Positions 33,963 to 42,624 of a stretch of DNA of 64,000 nt are shown here, in pieces. The stretch lies in NCBI GenBank assembly GCA_040756655.1, contig JBFLYN010000010.1, forward strand, positions 1-64,000, given 5' to 3'. The translations under genes were made by a program, and so were the position numbers. The notes below the pieces were generated by a model that saw only the letters and a program-made list of their open reading frames with translations, searched no databases and was not told where the DNA came from. The stretch comes from JBFLYN01 sp040756655 (GTDB lineage Bacteria > Bacillota > Sulfobacillia > UBA8153). Numbering within the stretch: the first letter of the stretch is position 1; each line of letters starts with the position of its first letter.

Positions 33963-34448
33963 GTGGATGCCATCTACCAGTGGGCCCGCACCGTGGCCAT
34001 GGTGGTGCTGTTTGCCGCCATGGTGGAGCTGCTGTCCCCATCAGAAGCCATGGCCCGGTACCTGCGCCTGGTGCTTGGGCTGGTGGTGGTGCTGGCGGTG
34101 ATGAGCCCGGCTTTGACCTTCCTTGACCGGCAGTGGGGCCCGGACCGGCTCCTGACCCTAATGCCAGCAGCCGCAGCTGCCGAGGTGGCCCGCACCGTCG
34201 AGACCAGCCTCACCCGTCAGGCCGAGGTGCTGGTAGGGAGCGTGGATGGGCTAAGCCACGTGCAGTGCCGGGTAGACCTGGGCCCGGACCTGAGACCTGT
34301 GCGGATCAGCGTGCGGGCGGACGCTGCCGTAGCGGATTTGGCGGGTACCGCGCGGGCCATTGCCGCCACTCTCGCAGCCTATCACGGAATTTCCGAGCAC
34401 CAGGTGGAAGTGAACTTGGCCCCGGCCCGGGGCCGGGACGGGAGGTAG
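33963..34448 (+). CDS. spoIIIAF: stage III sporulation protein SpoIIIAF
   Basis: 161 aa. Two N-terminal membrane helices and a C-terminal ring-building-like domain with the typical YHGISEHQVEVNL end. GTG 33963 after GAGGGGG. Confidence 0.9.
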   Translation: MDAIYQWARTVAMVVLFAAMVELLSPSEAMARYLRLVLGLVVVLAVMSPALTFLDRQWGPDRLLTLMPAAAAAEVARTVETSLTRQAEVLVGSVDGLSHVQCRVDLGPDLRPVRISVRADAAVADLAGTARAIAATLAAYHGISEHQVEVNLAPARGRDGR

Positions 34449-34454
34449 AACCAG

Positions 34455-35042
34455 ATGATGATGGGAGAGAGCTCTGGCTTTCCCCGCAGGTGGGACCGGC
34501 GCACTGTGAGACTGGCACTTCTGGTCGCGCTGGGAGTGGTCCTGCTGCTGGTGAGTTCCTGGCCGGTCCGCCGGCCCGCCCCGGCCGTGCCGCCCGTGAG
34601 CAGCCAGGCCGAACCGGGCACCGTCCACGAACTGCTCCTGTACCAACAGGCTCTCAGCCGGGAACTGGAATCCATCCTATCCCTGGTCCAAGGAGCCGGG
34701 CTAGTGCGGGTGCAGGTTACCCTGGCGGAATCGCCCCAGAACCAGCTGGCCACCAACAGCGCGACTACGACCAGGCAAACCGAGGAGGGAGGCGGTGGCG
34801 GCACTCACCGCCAGGTGCAGGAAAGCACACAGGACCACCGCCCGGTGATGACCAGGAGCAGCAGCGGCCTGGAAGCCCCGGTGGTCACCGGCGTTCACGC
34901 TCCGGCCATCAAAGGCGTACTGGTAGTGGCAGAGGGTGGGGCCAATTCGCGGGTGCGGGCGGAGTTGACCAGGGCCGTGTCTACCTTGTTGTCGTTACCC
35001 ACCAACCGGGTAAAAGTACTTCCCATGAAGGCTGGTGATTGA
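34455..35042 (+). CDS. spoIIIAG: stage III sporulation protein SpoIIIAG
   Basis: 195 aa. One membrane helix (VRLALLVALGVVLLLVSS), then a ring-building domain with the usual inserted Ser/Gly-rich segment and conserved GVLVVAEGG. Forms the large ring of the channel. GGGAGG precedes the triple ATG. Overlaps spoIIIAH by 8 nt if that gene starts at 35035. Confidence 0.93.
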   Translation: MMMGESSGFPRRWDRRTVRLALLVALGVVLLLVSSWPVRRPAPAVPPVSSQAEPGTVHELLLYQQALSRELESILSLVQGAGLVRVQVTLAESPQNQLATNSATTTRQTEEGGGGGTHRQVQESTQDHRPVMTRSSSGLEAPVVTGVHAPAIKGVLVVAEGGANSRVRAELTRAVSTLLSLPTNRVKVLPMKAGD

Positions 35043-35580
35043 CGTGTTTAGAACCTTCAACTGGAAACGTGGCGGCGCCTTCCGCCTCCTCCTGTTCATG
35101 CTGGTAGTGTCCGGGATCCTGTTTTACGTCGCCTCCCGGCGTCCTGTGGACCAGAGCCGTGAGGACCCCGGCGTGATTACCATCCGGCCCATCGGGCCAG
35201 CCATTAGCCTGCCAGCAACTTCGCCCATCACCGAGTTTTTCGTGGACTACCGCCTGGAGAGGGACAGCACCCGCCAGCACCAGCTGGACCTGCTCCGAGA
35301 GATGATCGATAACCCCAACACCGATGAAAGCTCTAAAAAAGAAGCCAGCCGCAGGCTCCTGAGGATCGTGGACAACATCGGCCGGGAGCTGGAGATCGAA
35401 GGTCTGATCCGGGCCAAAGGGTATGAAGACGCGCTGGTCTTCCTCAACGACACCAGCGCCACCGTGGTGGTGAAGACGCCCCAGTTGGCAGCCGCGGATG
35501 TGTCGCGCATCGCGGATATCGTCATCCGTAACACCGGCCTAAAGCAGGACGCCATCAGTATCCTGTCTTTGCCCTACTAG
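35035..35580 (+). CDS. spoIIIAH: stage III sporulation protein SpoIIIAH
   Basis: 181 aa. One membrane helix then an outside helical/ring-building domain (FVDYRLERDSTRQHQLDLL...DALVFLNDTSATVVVKT) that binds SpoIIQ from the forespore in Bacillus. GTG 35035 or GTG 35044. Last gene of the spoIIIA operon. Confidence 0.93.
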   Translation: MIDVFRTFNWKRGGAFRLLLFMLVVSGILFYVASRRPVDQSREDPGVITIRPIGPAISLPATSPITEFFVDYRLERDSTRQHQLDLLREMIDNPNTDESSKKEASRRLLRIVDNIGRELEIEGLIRAKGYEDALVFLNDTSATVVVKTPQLAAADVSRIADIVIRNTGLKQDAISILSLPY

Positions 35581-36289
35581 AGATGGGAGCCAGCTGGCCG
35601 GTAGTCCGGGCAGGCATGCCCTTCCCTTGCCGTGCGGGAAACCGGGCCTGGTGACCCGGTGGGGAAGGCCGGGGCCCGGCGTCCAGCCTGGAGCCCAGGA
35701 CCCAGAGCAGCCGGCGGTGTAGCGCACGCACCCGTGGGATGACCAGCCCGGAGGTACACGCAATACCGGCCGGATAGCCAAACCACTACCCCCCCGGGGT
35801 CAAGTGGCGGTAGGCCACGGGCCAGCGGTTCGACACTCTCCTTCCTCTCCCCGTAACCCGTTATCAGCCAAACCCCCGTGCGAGCAGGAGGCACCGGCAT
35901 GCCGGACTCCCAGCGGTGCCGGCCGGGCCTTGCTCCGGGCAGGATTCCACCGCTGACTCTTTTTTTCCTGCCCGGCATCTCTTAAGGGTTTCTGGCCGAG
36001 TAGGTCACAAGATCACCACATTCTGCTGCTATACTGCAAGTTGCAGGATGCCGGCGACTGGAGTGCTGACCCGCTGGACAGGACCACCCAGAGAGCCCCG
36101 GTTTCTTCCATTATAGAGTGGAGGTCAGGACCATGCCCTGGCTATGCCAACCGGGCCGGTGCCGAGTCTGACTTCCCTCCCCGGTCTGCGTGGAGCTGGG
36201 TCTAAAGGCATGGGAGGGCGCGACCGCGGGTGCCGGAAACCCGGGGCAGCGGGCAGCCAGGGTGTCGGCGGAGTGGAGCGTGAGCGTGA
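35581..36289. other. gene-free region with dyads
   Basis: No supported gene. There is a 10-bp inverted repeat CCGGGCAGGA (35935-35944) / TCCTGCCCGG (35966-35975) with a run of seven T in its loop, next to another dyad GCACCGG / CCGGTGC-like halves at 35891-35920. These may end the spoIIIA transcript. Frames on both strands here have no ribosome sites. Confidence 0.5.
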
Positions 36290-37207
36290 ATGATCACGTC
36301 TAGAGGATACCGGCCCGGGGACGAAGACGGCATTGTCGCTCTTCTGAACCTGGTCTTTGGAGAAAACCGCTCGGTCGAGTGGTGGAAATGGTACTACCTC
36401 CAGAATCCGGCCGGGGCCGCTGTTGCCCGGGTGGCCGTGGCGGACGACCAGATCGTGGGGTTCCGGGCAATGGTGCCCTATTACGTGGGCAGCGGGATGG
36501 AGCGGGTACTGGCATGCCAGGCCACTGATGCTGCCACCCATCCTGGTTACCGCAAAAGAGGCATCTTTCGTATTCTCACCAGCGAGGCCATTGAAGAAGC
36601 CAAGGCCCGGGGCTGGAGCTTCGTGTTCAGCTTCCCCAACACCCGCTCCTATCCACTGAACGCCAGGTATGGCTGGAGGCCAGTGGGCAGACCCCGCACC
36701 CACTTCCGGTGGCTGTCCGGTGCCGGTAGCATCGCCCGTAGCGGCCTTGACCAGTTCAGCTCCTTGGGTACCGGGTTCGAAGCACACTGCCAAAGGCCAG
36801 GACCGGCCGGGATGGCCCGGGTCTGCAAAGACGCCAGCTACCTTGACTGGAGGTACCTAAAGCACCCGGACCGGACCTACCGAGTGCTAGGTGCCGGGCT
36901 GGGAGGGGACGTGGAAGCCTACGCTGTGGTGCGCATGGACCGGGCCAGGCTACCGCGAGCCTACCTCTTGGAGTTTTCCCCAGGACAGCTGCCGCCCGCC
37001 CACTTCCTGTCCCGGATCGTAAGCTACCTGGCAGCGCACCGGGTCCGGCTCCTGGCTGCCTGGGATGGCACCATCCCAGGCGGCAACATGCTGGGTCTAG
37101 GATTCCTGCCCCATCCTTGGCGGTCAGGTATCCTTGCCGTGCGCGGGCTGAATGCTTTGCCTCCCAGCGCAATGGGGGTAACCATGGGAGATACGGACTA
37201 TGCTTGA
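36290..37207 (+). CDS. GNAT family N-acetyltransferase
   Basis: 305 aa. The N-terminal GNAT fold has ATHPGYRKRGIFRIL, the acetyl-CoA loop, and SFPNTRSYPLNARYGWRPVG. The C-terminal half may be a second, degenerate GNAT unit. It is fused at the DNA level to the polysaccharide deacetylase gene (8-nt overlap), so both may modify a cell-surface sugar; substrate unknown. ATG 36290 with GGAGTGGAGCGTGAG upstream. Confidence 0.8.
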   Translation: MITSRGYRPGDEDGIVALLNLVFGENRSVEWWKWYYLQNPAGAAVARVAVADDQIVGFRAMVPYYVGSGMERVLACQATDAATHPGYRKRGIFRILTSEAIEEAKARGWSFVFSFPNTRSYPLNARYGWRPVGRPRTHFRWLSGAGSIARSGLDQFSSLGTGFEAHCQRPGPAGMARVCKDASYLDWRYLKHPDRTYRVLGAGLGGDVEAYAVVRMDRARLPRAYLLEFSPGQLPPAHFLSRIVSYLAAHRVRLLAAWDGTIPGGNMLGLGFLPHPWRSGILAVRGLNALPPSAMGVTMGDTDYA

Positions 37208-38060
37208 CGTTTTGAAAGCGGAAGGAGCGACAGTGCGCACCATCCTCAAGAGGGTGGCGGCCGCGGTCATGCCCTCCCGTCCCCGGGCCGGCACTCCCAT
37301 CCTGGCCTATCATTCGATTCACCCCACCCATCCCCTGGCGGTGAAACCACGGGAGTTTCGCTTACAGGTCGAGTGGCTGGTGAGCCATTACCGGGTAGTT
37401 CCTCTCTGTGAATACCTAAAGAGAAAGCGCGCCGGGACCCTGGAGGCCGGTACGGCCGCGGTGACTTTCGACGACGGGTACCAGGACAACTACACCCAAG
37501 CCTACCCGGTGCTCAAGGAGTTCGAGTGTCCGGCCACGCTGTTCGTGCCTACCCGCTTTGTGGAATGTGCCGGCGCACTGGGCGCCGAGCTGGGCCTTTT
37601 CCAAGGTCTTGAGCCCTTGACGTGGGATCAAATGCTCAAGATGAGTGACCTGGTGGAGATCGGGGCGCATACCCACTCCCATGTCCAGCTCTCCCGGGTG
37701 TCCTTGGATATTCTCGAGAGGGAACTCATTGCCAACCTGGAAGTGGTGTACCGCCGCATCAACCGGGTGCCCAGGTTCTTCTCCTACCCGTGGGGGCAGC
37801 GCCAGGATCTCGCCGCCGGTGGCGAGGCGTTGCTGCGGCGCTTCTTTGATGGTGCCGTGACTACATTGTTCGGCGCGGATAACCGTGCCCACCGGATCAG
37901 TCCTTTCCGTCTCAGGCGCGTCATGGTGGGTCCTGACGATGACCTAGCGGTGTTCGCCGCCAAGGCTTCCGGGGGACTCGACCGGGTAGTGGCGTTTCGA
38001 GATATCTTGACCCGGCTACACGGCGGGTGCGAGCAGCGCAATCACCGAATCCACGTGTAA
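37200..38060 (+). CDS. polysaccharide deacetylase family protein
   Basis: 286 aa NodB-type domain: TFDDGYQDN carries the catalytic/metal Asp pair and HTHSH the metal His residues. ILAYHSI at the N-terminus is typical of the PgaB/IcaB-like group. It should remove N-acetyl groups from a glycan. No signal peptide or anchor is visible, which is unusual if it acts outside. ATG 37200 overlaps the GNAT stop. Confidence 0.85.
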   Translation: MLDVLKAEGATVRTILKRVAAAVMPSRPRAGTPILAYHSIHPTHPLAVKPREFRLQVEWLVSHYRVVPLCEYLKRKRAGTLEAGTAAVTFDDGYQDNYTQAYPVLKEFECPATLFVPTRFVECAGALGAELGLFQGLEPLTWDQMLKMSDLVEIGAHTHSHVQLSRVSLDILERELIANLEVVYRRINRVPRFFSYPWGQRQDLAAGGEALLRRFFDGAVTTLFGADNRAHRISPFRLRRVMVGPDDDLAVFAAKASGGLDRVVAFRDILTRLHGGCEQRNHRIHV

Positions 38061-38603
38061 GCAAGGTGGGTGCTGCCGCAGCGCCATTCAACCAGTGGCC
38101 ATACGCTGACTGCGTGGCGTTCACCTACGGACCCCGGCCACGGGCAGGTACGCCGTGATCGCCGCCATCGCTCACGCCCACACCCTCGCCAAGGCCAGGG
38201 CGGAACCGCCCCATTTCCCCACGCTTGCAGGTAGGTCGCGTCCGGCCCGTACCGGCAGGAACTTACGTCCAACGGTCTGGATGTCGCAGCCCCAGTGCGG
38301 GTCGGGGGGCCAAGCCGACTGGACTTCTGCTTCCGCCGTAAACCAGGACCTGTTCCGCCCGGGTTTTAGGCGCTGTGACGGGCCATACCGCCTCAATGCA
38401 CGATGGGCACACATCTGCCGGCTCTGAGGCAACTACATGATGGCCATGCTCATGACTGGACTATGCCGTCGCGCTTCCTTACCGGAAGTGCCCGGCAAGG
38501 TCCAGGCGGGCGCCAGCTCTTGGCCAGCGCCGGGTTTCCTTGCCAACGGAGAGGGCTTTTCGTATAATAGACGTGACTGTAATCGAGGGATGGTGAACTC
38601 GCC
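38061..38603. other. intergenic region, no gene seen before the asp23 promoter
   Basis: Short frames on both strands lack ribosome sites and recognisable content. The last 65 nt contain the promoter of the Asp23 operon. Confidence 0.5.
38540..38568 (+). promoter_or_regulatory. sigma-A promoter of the Asp23 operon
   Basis: TTGCCA (38540-38545), exactly 17 nt, TATAAT (38563-38568). One of the clearest promoters in the window, 35 nt before the start codon. Confidence 0.85.
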
Positions 38604-38996
38604 ATGCAGCGGCCAGAGTCCCGGCCCTTTAACGACCTGGAAGAGATGAGCAGCGTCAAGATTGCCGACGAGGTAGTGGCGGTCATAGCCGGAGTGGCGG
38701 CCTCCGAAGTGGGCGGCGTGGTCGGCATGTCCGGTGGCCTGGTGGGCGACATCGGCGAGATGCTAGGCAAGCGGAACCTCTCCAAAGGGGTCAAGGTCCT
38801 AGTCGGGGACAAGGAAACGGCCATTGATCTTTACATAATAGTCCAATACGGGGCCTGCATTCCCGACGTAGCCCACAAAGTGCAACAGAACGTCAAGAGT
38901 GCCGTGGAGGTCATGACTGGCCTGCGGGTAGTGGAAGTCAACATCCACGTCCAGGGCGTCGCTTTCCCGGCCGAAGAGAGGGAGGATGCCAGGTGA
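38604..38996 (+). CDS. Asp23/Gls24 family envelope stress protein
   Basis: 130 aa. VKIADEVVAVIAGVAASEVGGVVGMSGG and VKVLVGDKETAIDLYIIVQYG define the Asp23/Gls24 fold. Asp23 proteins are held at the membrane by AmaP, the product of the next gene. ATG 38604; overlaps the next gene by 4 nt. Confidence 0.93.
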   Translation: MQRPESRPFNDLEEMSSVKIADEVVAVIAGVAASEVGGVVGMSGGLVGDIGEMLGKRNLSKGVKVLVGDKETAIDLYIIVQYGACIPDVAHKVQQNVKSAVEVMTGLRVVEVNIHVQGVAFPAEEREDAR

Positions 38997-39526
38997 CAGT
39001 TTACGACCGCATGCTATTAGCCGTTTTCAGCCTGGCCATCGCCTTTTTATCTGTCATGGGCTTTCTGGCCACCCTGGGCATGACATGGTCATTGGGATGG
39101 GTAGCCACGCTCATGGAAAGACCGGTGCTGCTGACGCTGGTGAACCTATTCTTCCTTGGTGCGAGCCTTAGGTTCCTGTACCTGGGCCTGAGGCGCCGTT
39201 ACACCGGCGGGACGCTGGTGTACCCCGGTGCGGCCGGCGAGATCCGCGTAGCACTGTCCGCCGTGGAAAACCTGGTGCGCAAGGTCGCTGCCGGTGTGGC
39301 CGGAGTCCGAGACATCAAGGCCGAGGTAGAAAGGACCCGGGATGCCAAACTGCGCATCCTGGTACGGGCCACGGTGAGCCCGGACGCCAACATCCCCGAA
39401 GTATCTAACCAGCTCCACCGGGTCATATCCGGTTACGTCAAGGATGTGGTGGGTGTGACCGTGGAGGAGATCCGTATTTACGTGGTGAACATCGCCGACG
39501 GTCCCAGGCGGGGGCGGGTGGAGTAA
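38993..39526 (+). CDS. amaP: AmaP, membrane anchor for Asp23
   Basis: 177 aa. Two N-terminal membrane helices, then a cytoplasmic domain with repeated Asp23-like strands (VRVALSAVENLVRKVA-like region). GTG 38993 in a GTGA overlap. Binds and localises the Asp23 protein. Confidence 0.88.
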   Translation: MTVYDRMLLAVFSLAIAFLSVMGFLATLGMTWSLGWVATLMERPVLLTLVNLFFLGASLRFLYLGLRRRYTGGTLVYPGAAGEIRVALSAVENLVRKVAAGVAGVRDIKAEVERTRDAKLRILVRATVSPDANIPEVSNQLHRVISGYVKDVVGVTVEEIRIYVVNIADGPRRGRVE

Positions 39527-39527
39527 C

Positions 39528-39788
39528 ATGGATGATCAGGATAACTCCGGTCTTCCCCGAGGGTGGCTTCTGGTCGCCGAGGTCATGACCCGTCACCGGG
39601 GCAAGCTCACCGGGTCACTGCTGGGGCTGGTGTTGGCGGTGATGATCATGAGGGTCGGGCCCTGGTGGACCGGGTTCATCGCCTTGAGTGTCTACGTTGG
39701 CTACCGACTGGGCAAACAAGTAGATGATGAGAAAGAAACCCTTTTTGAGATCATCGAGAAATACCTGCCCCCCGGAGGCAGCCGGTAG
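39528..39788 (+). CDS. DUF2273 small membrane protein
   Basis: 86 aa with two central membrane helices (LTGSLLGLVLAVMIMRVG, TGFIALSVYVGYRLG) and a DDEKETLFEIIEKYLPPG tail. Regular third member of Asp23 operons. One nucleotide after amaP. Confidence 0.88.
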   Translation: MDDQDNSGLPRGWLLVAEVMTRHRGKLTGSLLGLVLAVMIMRVGPWWTGFIALSVYVGYRLGKQVDDEKETLFEIIEKYLPPGGSR

Positions 39789-39811
39789 GCAGGGGAAACA
39801 GGAGCCAAAGG

Positions 39812-40222
39812 ATGCGGAGGAGACTCGCCCGGGAGGTCGCGCTCAAGACCCTGTTCCAGGTTGACACCGGTGCGCAACCTTTCGCTTCAGCCTTGGCATT
39901 TGCCTTGGAGCCGGACCTAGACGTTTCCGTCAGGGAATTTGCCGAAAAACTTGCCAGGGGAGTGCTGGATACGCTACCCCGGCTGGATGCAGTCATAGGT
40001 GAGCACTCATCGGGCTGGAGCCTAAAACGCATGGCCATCGTGGACAGGAACATCCTGCGGATTGGGTGTTATGAGCTTTTGCATGTAGAGGGCCAGCCTC
40101 CGGGGGTGGCCATCAACGAGGCGGTGGAGCTGGCCAAGAAGTTTGGGAGTGCGGAAACCCCCAAGTTCGTAAATGGGGTGCTGGGTGCCATAGCCAGGCA
40201 GGCCGAGGTCAAGGTGGACTAG
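39812..40222 (+). CDS. nusB: transcription antitermination factor NusB
   Basis: 136 aa. RRRLAREVALKTLFQVD at the N-terminus and RNILRIGCYELLHVEG...AINEAVELAKKFGSAETPKFVNGVLGAI are diagnostic. Binds boxA RNA with NusE. ATG 39812 with AGGAGCCAAAGG upstream. Confidence 0.95.
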   Translation: MRRRLAREVALKTLFQVDTGAQPFASALAFALEPDLDVSVREFAEKLARGVLDTLPRLDAVIGEHSSGWSLKRMAIVDRNILRIGCYELLHVEGQPPGVAINEAVELAKKFGSAETPKFVNGVLGAIARQAEVKVD

Positions 40223-40341
40223 ATCGGCTGCCTTTCGGCTTTCTTGCAGGAGGATATGCAGACCGGGCGGCGAAGATCAAAGGGTTGTAGTGTTATATAC
40301 GAGCCGCTGGCTAGCTAGGAGGAGGCGAACGAGGAAGAGGC

Positions 40342-41178
40342 ATGTACAAGATTACTACCAAGCAGGTGTTGACCCCAGTCACCAAGCTTATGACGGTGGA
40401 GGCGCCCCTGGTTGCCCGCAAGGCCGAACCAGGGCAATTTGTGATCGTGCGGGTCTCCGGCTCCGGTGAGAGGATCCCCCTGACCATCGCGGACTTCGAC
40501 CGGGGGGCCGGCACCATTACCCTGGTGTTCCAAGAAGTGGGCTACACCACCCGGCTCTTGGGTACCAAGGAAGAGGGCGATTCCATCCTGGACGTGGTGG
40601 GCCCGCTGGGCGTGCCCGCCGAACTCATGAGCCAGGGTCGGGTGGTCTGCGTGGGCGGCGGCGTGGGCGTGGCTCCCGTATATCCCAAGGCCAAGGCGCT
40701 GCACGAGGCGGGCGTAGAGGTCATATCCATCATCGGTGCCCGTTCCTACGATCTTCTCATCATGGAAGACATGATGAGGGCGGTGAGCCGGCAGCTCTAC
40801 GTATGTACTGACGATGGCAGTTTCGGTTATCACGGGTTCGTTTCCGGAAAACTCCAGGAGCTTCTGGCCAGCGGCGAGCAGTTTGACGAAGTCATCGCCG
40901 TCGGCCCGCTTCCCATGATGCGGGCTACCGTGGAGGTCACGCGACCACTGGGGATCAAGACCCTGGTGAGCCTCAACCCCATCATGGTAGATGGCACCGG
41001 TATGTGCGGCGCCTGTCGGGTGACGGTGGGCGGCAAGACCAAGTTTTGCTGTGTGGACGGTCCTATGTTCGACGGTCACCAGGTGGATTTTGCCGAGGCC
41101 ATACGGAGGAGCCAGATGTACCTGGAAGAAGAAAAGACTGCCCTGCACCGGTGTGGTTGTCAGGGAGGTGATGCATAA
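40342..41178 (+). CDS. nfnA: NfnA-like FAD/[2Fe-2S] subunit
   Basis: 278 aa ferredoxin-NADP reductase-like protein of the dihydroorotate dehydrogenase K / sulfide dehydrogenase beta type. GERIPLTIADFD binds FAD, GGGVGVAPVYP binds NAD, and MCGACRV...KFCCVDGP carries the [2Fe-2S] Cys. With the next gene it should form NfnAB, which couples NADH, NADPH and ferredoxin by electron bifurcation; sulfide dehydrogenase is the older name. GAGGAAGAGG precedes the ATG. Overlaps nfnB by 1 nt. Confidence 0.88.
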   Translation: MYKITTKQVLTPVTKLMTVEAPLVARKAEPGQFVIVRVSGSGERIPLTIADFDRGAGTITLVFQEVGYTTRLLGTKEEGDSILDVVGPLGVPAELMSQGRVVCVGGGVGVAPVYPKAKALHEAGVEVISIIGARSYDLLIMEDMMRAVSRQLYVCTDDGSFGYHGFVSGKLQELLASGEQFDEVIAVGPLPMMRATVEVTRPLGIKTLVSLNPIMVDGTGMCGACRVTVGGKTKFCCVDGPMFDGHQVDFAEAIRRSQMYLEEEKTALHRCGCQGGDA

Positions 41179-42572
41179 TGGCCGAGCGTCAAGGCAGAGT
41201 TAAGATGCCCGCCCAACCGGCCTCTGAGCGGGTGCGGAATTTCAACGAGGTGAACTTGGGGTTCGATGCGGAACTGGCCAGGCAAGAGGCCTTAAGGTGT
41301 ATCCAGTGCAAAAAGCCCCTTTGTATCCAGGGCTGCCCGGTCAGAGTGAAGATACCCGAGTTCATCCAGCTGATCGTGGATGGCGACTTCATGGGTGCGG
41401 CCCGCACCATCAAAGAAACCAATAACCTGCCGGCCATCTGCGGGCGGGTGTGCCCCCAAGAAGAGCAGTGCGAGAAAGTGTGCATTCTCGGCAAGCGGTT
41501 CGAGCCGGTGGCCATCGGCCGCCTGGAGCGGTTCGCCGCCGACTGGGAACTGAGACAGGGCGTGGAACCGCCCCGGTTGCCGGAGCGGCGTCCCGGGAAG
41601 GTAGCGGTGGTTGGCGCCGGGCCCGCCGGGCTTACTTGCGCGGGTGACCTCGCCCTCAGGGGATATGAAGTGACCATCTTCGAGGCACTGCATGCCCCGG
41701 GCGGGGTGCTCATTTACGGCATCCCGGAATTCAGGCTCCCCAAGGCCATCGTCAAGGCAGAGGTGGACTACGTACTCAGCCTGGGCGTGAAGCTGGAGAC
41801 CAACGTGATCATCGGGCGTACTCTCACAGTCGACGATCTGTTCCTGGAAGGGTATGATGCAGTCTTTTTGGGCACCGGGGCTGGCTTGCCCAAGTTCATG
41901 AATATCCCCGGGGAAAACCTAAACGGGGTCTACTCCGCCAACGAATGGTTGACCCGTACCAATCTCATGAAGGCCTACCAGTTCCCGGAATGGGATACTC
42001 CCGTACGGGCGGGCCAACGGGTGGCCGTGGTGGGAGGCGGGAACGTGGCTATGGACGCCGTGCGCTGTGCTCTTCGCCTGGGGGCTGAGGAAGCTACCAT
42101 CGTGTACCGCCGGTCCCGCCAGGAGATGCCGGCCCGGGCCGAGGAAGTGGACCATGCCGAGCACGAGGGCGTGCAGTTCAAGTTCCTGTGCAACCCCACC
42201 CGCATCCTGGGCAACGACCGGGGATGGGTCACGGGCATAGAGTGTATTCGCATGGAACTGGGCGAGCCCGATGCTTCCGGGCGCCGCCGGCCCGTGGAAG
42301 TCCAGGGGTCCGAGTTCGTGCTGGACGTGGACACGGTGGTGATGGCTCTGGGGACCAACCCCAACCCCATAGTGGTGCAGACCACTCCTGGGCTTACTGC
42401 CCACCGCTGGGGTGGGCTGGTGGTGGATGAGGCCGGGCTCACCTCCAAGGAGGCAGTGTGGGCAGGCGGTGACGCAGTCACCGGCTCGGCCACGGTCATC
42501 CTGGCCATGGGCGCCGGCAAGACCGCGGCAGAGGCCATAATGAAATACCTGGAGGGCAAGTACCAGGCTTAG
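41178..42572 (+). CDS. nfnB: NfnB-like, glutamate synthase small-subunit type
   Basis: 464 aa. N-terminal Cys motifs CIQCKKPLCIQGCPV and CGRVCPQEEQCEKVC bind two [4Fe-4S] clusters; FAD motif GAGPAGLTCA and NADP motif GGGNVAMDA follow. Homologous to GltD, but with no gltB nearby and nfnA before it, the transhydrogenase role is far more likely. A hairpin (42580-42602) separates it from folD. Confidence 0.9.
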   Translation: MAERQGRVKMPAQPASERVRNFNEVNLGFDAELARQEALRCIQCKKPLCIQGCPVRVKIPEFIQLIVDGDFMGAARTIKETNNLPAICGRVCPQEEQCEKVCILGKRFEPVAIGRLERFAADWELRQGVEPPRLPERRPGKVAVVGAGPAGLTCAGDLALRGYEVTIFEALHAPGGVLIYGIPEFRLPKAIVKAEVDYVLSLGVKLETNVIIGRTLTVDDLFLEGYDAVFLGTGAGLPKFMNIPGENLNGVYSANEWLTRTNLMKAYQFPEWDTPVRAGQRVAVVGGGNVAMDAVRCALRLGAEEATIVYRRSRQEMPARAEEVDHAEHEGVQFKFLCNPTRILGNDRGWVTGIECIRMELGEPDASGRRRPVEVQGSEFVLDVDTVVMALGTNPNPIVVQTTPGLTAHRWGGLVVDEAGLTSKEAVWAGGDAVTGSATVILAMGAGKTAAEAIMKYLEGKYQA

Positions 42573-42579
42573 CGTAGAA

Positions 42580-42602
42580 GGGGCAGGCGGCCAGCCTGCC
42601 CC
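42580..42602 (+). repeat. intercistronic hairpin nfnB-folD
   Basis: GGGGCAGGC / GCCTGCCCC, perfect 9-bp stem with 5-nt loop, followed by TACATACA rather than a T run. Possibly an mRNA processing or stabilising element. Confidence 0.55.
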
Positions 42603-42624
42603 TACATACAAAGGAGGACGGAAC

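Noticed and set aside
33070..34101. 343-codon frame within spoIIIAE/AF
   Set aside because: Shadow frame; spoIIIAE and spoIIIAF have family matches in their own frames.
35577..35978. 133-codon minus-strand frame after spoIIIAH
   Set aside because: No ribosome site, no motif and Pro/Gly/Arg-rich composition typical of noncoding high-GC frames.
41178..42572. Glutamate synthase small subunit
   Set aside because: The sequence is GltD-like, but no gltB is present and the nfnA-type partner is adjacent, so NfnB is preferred.
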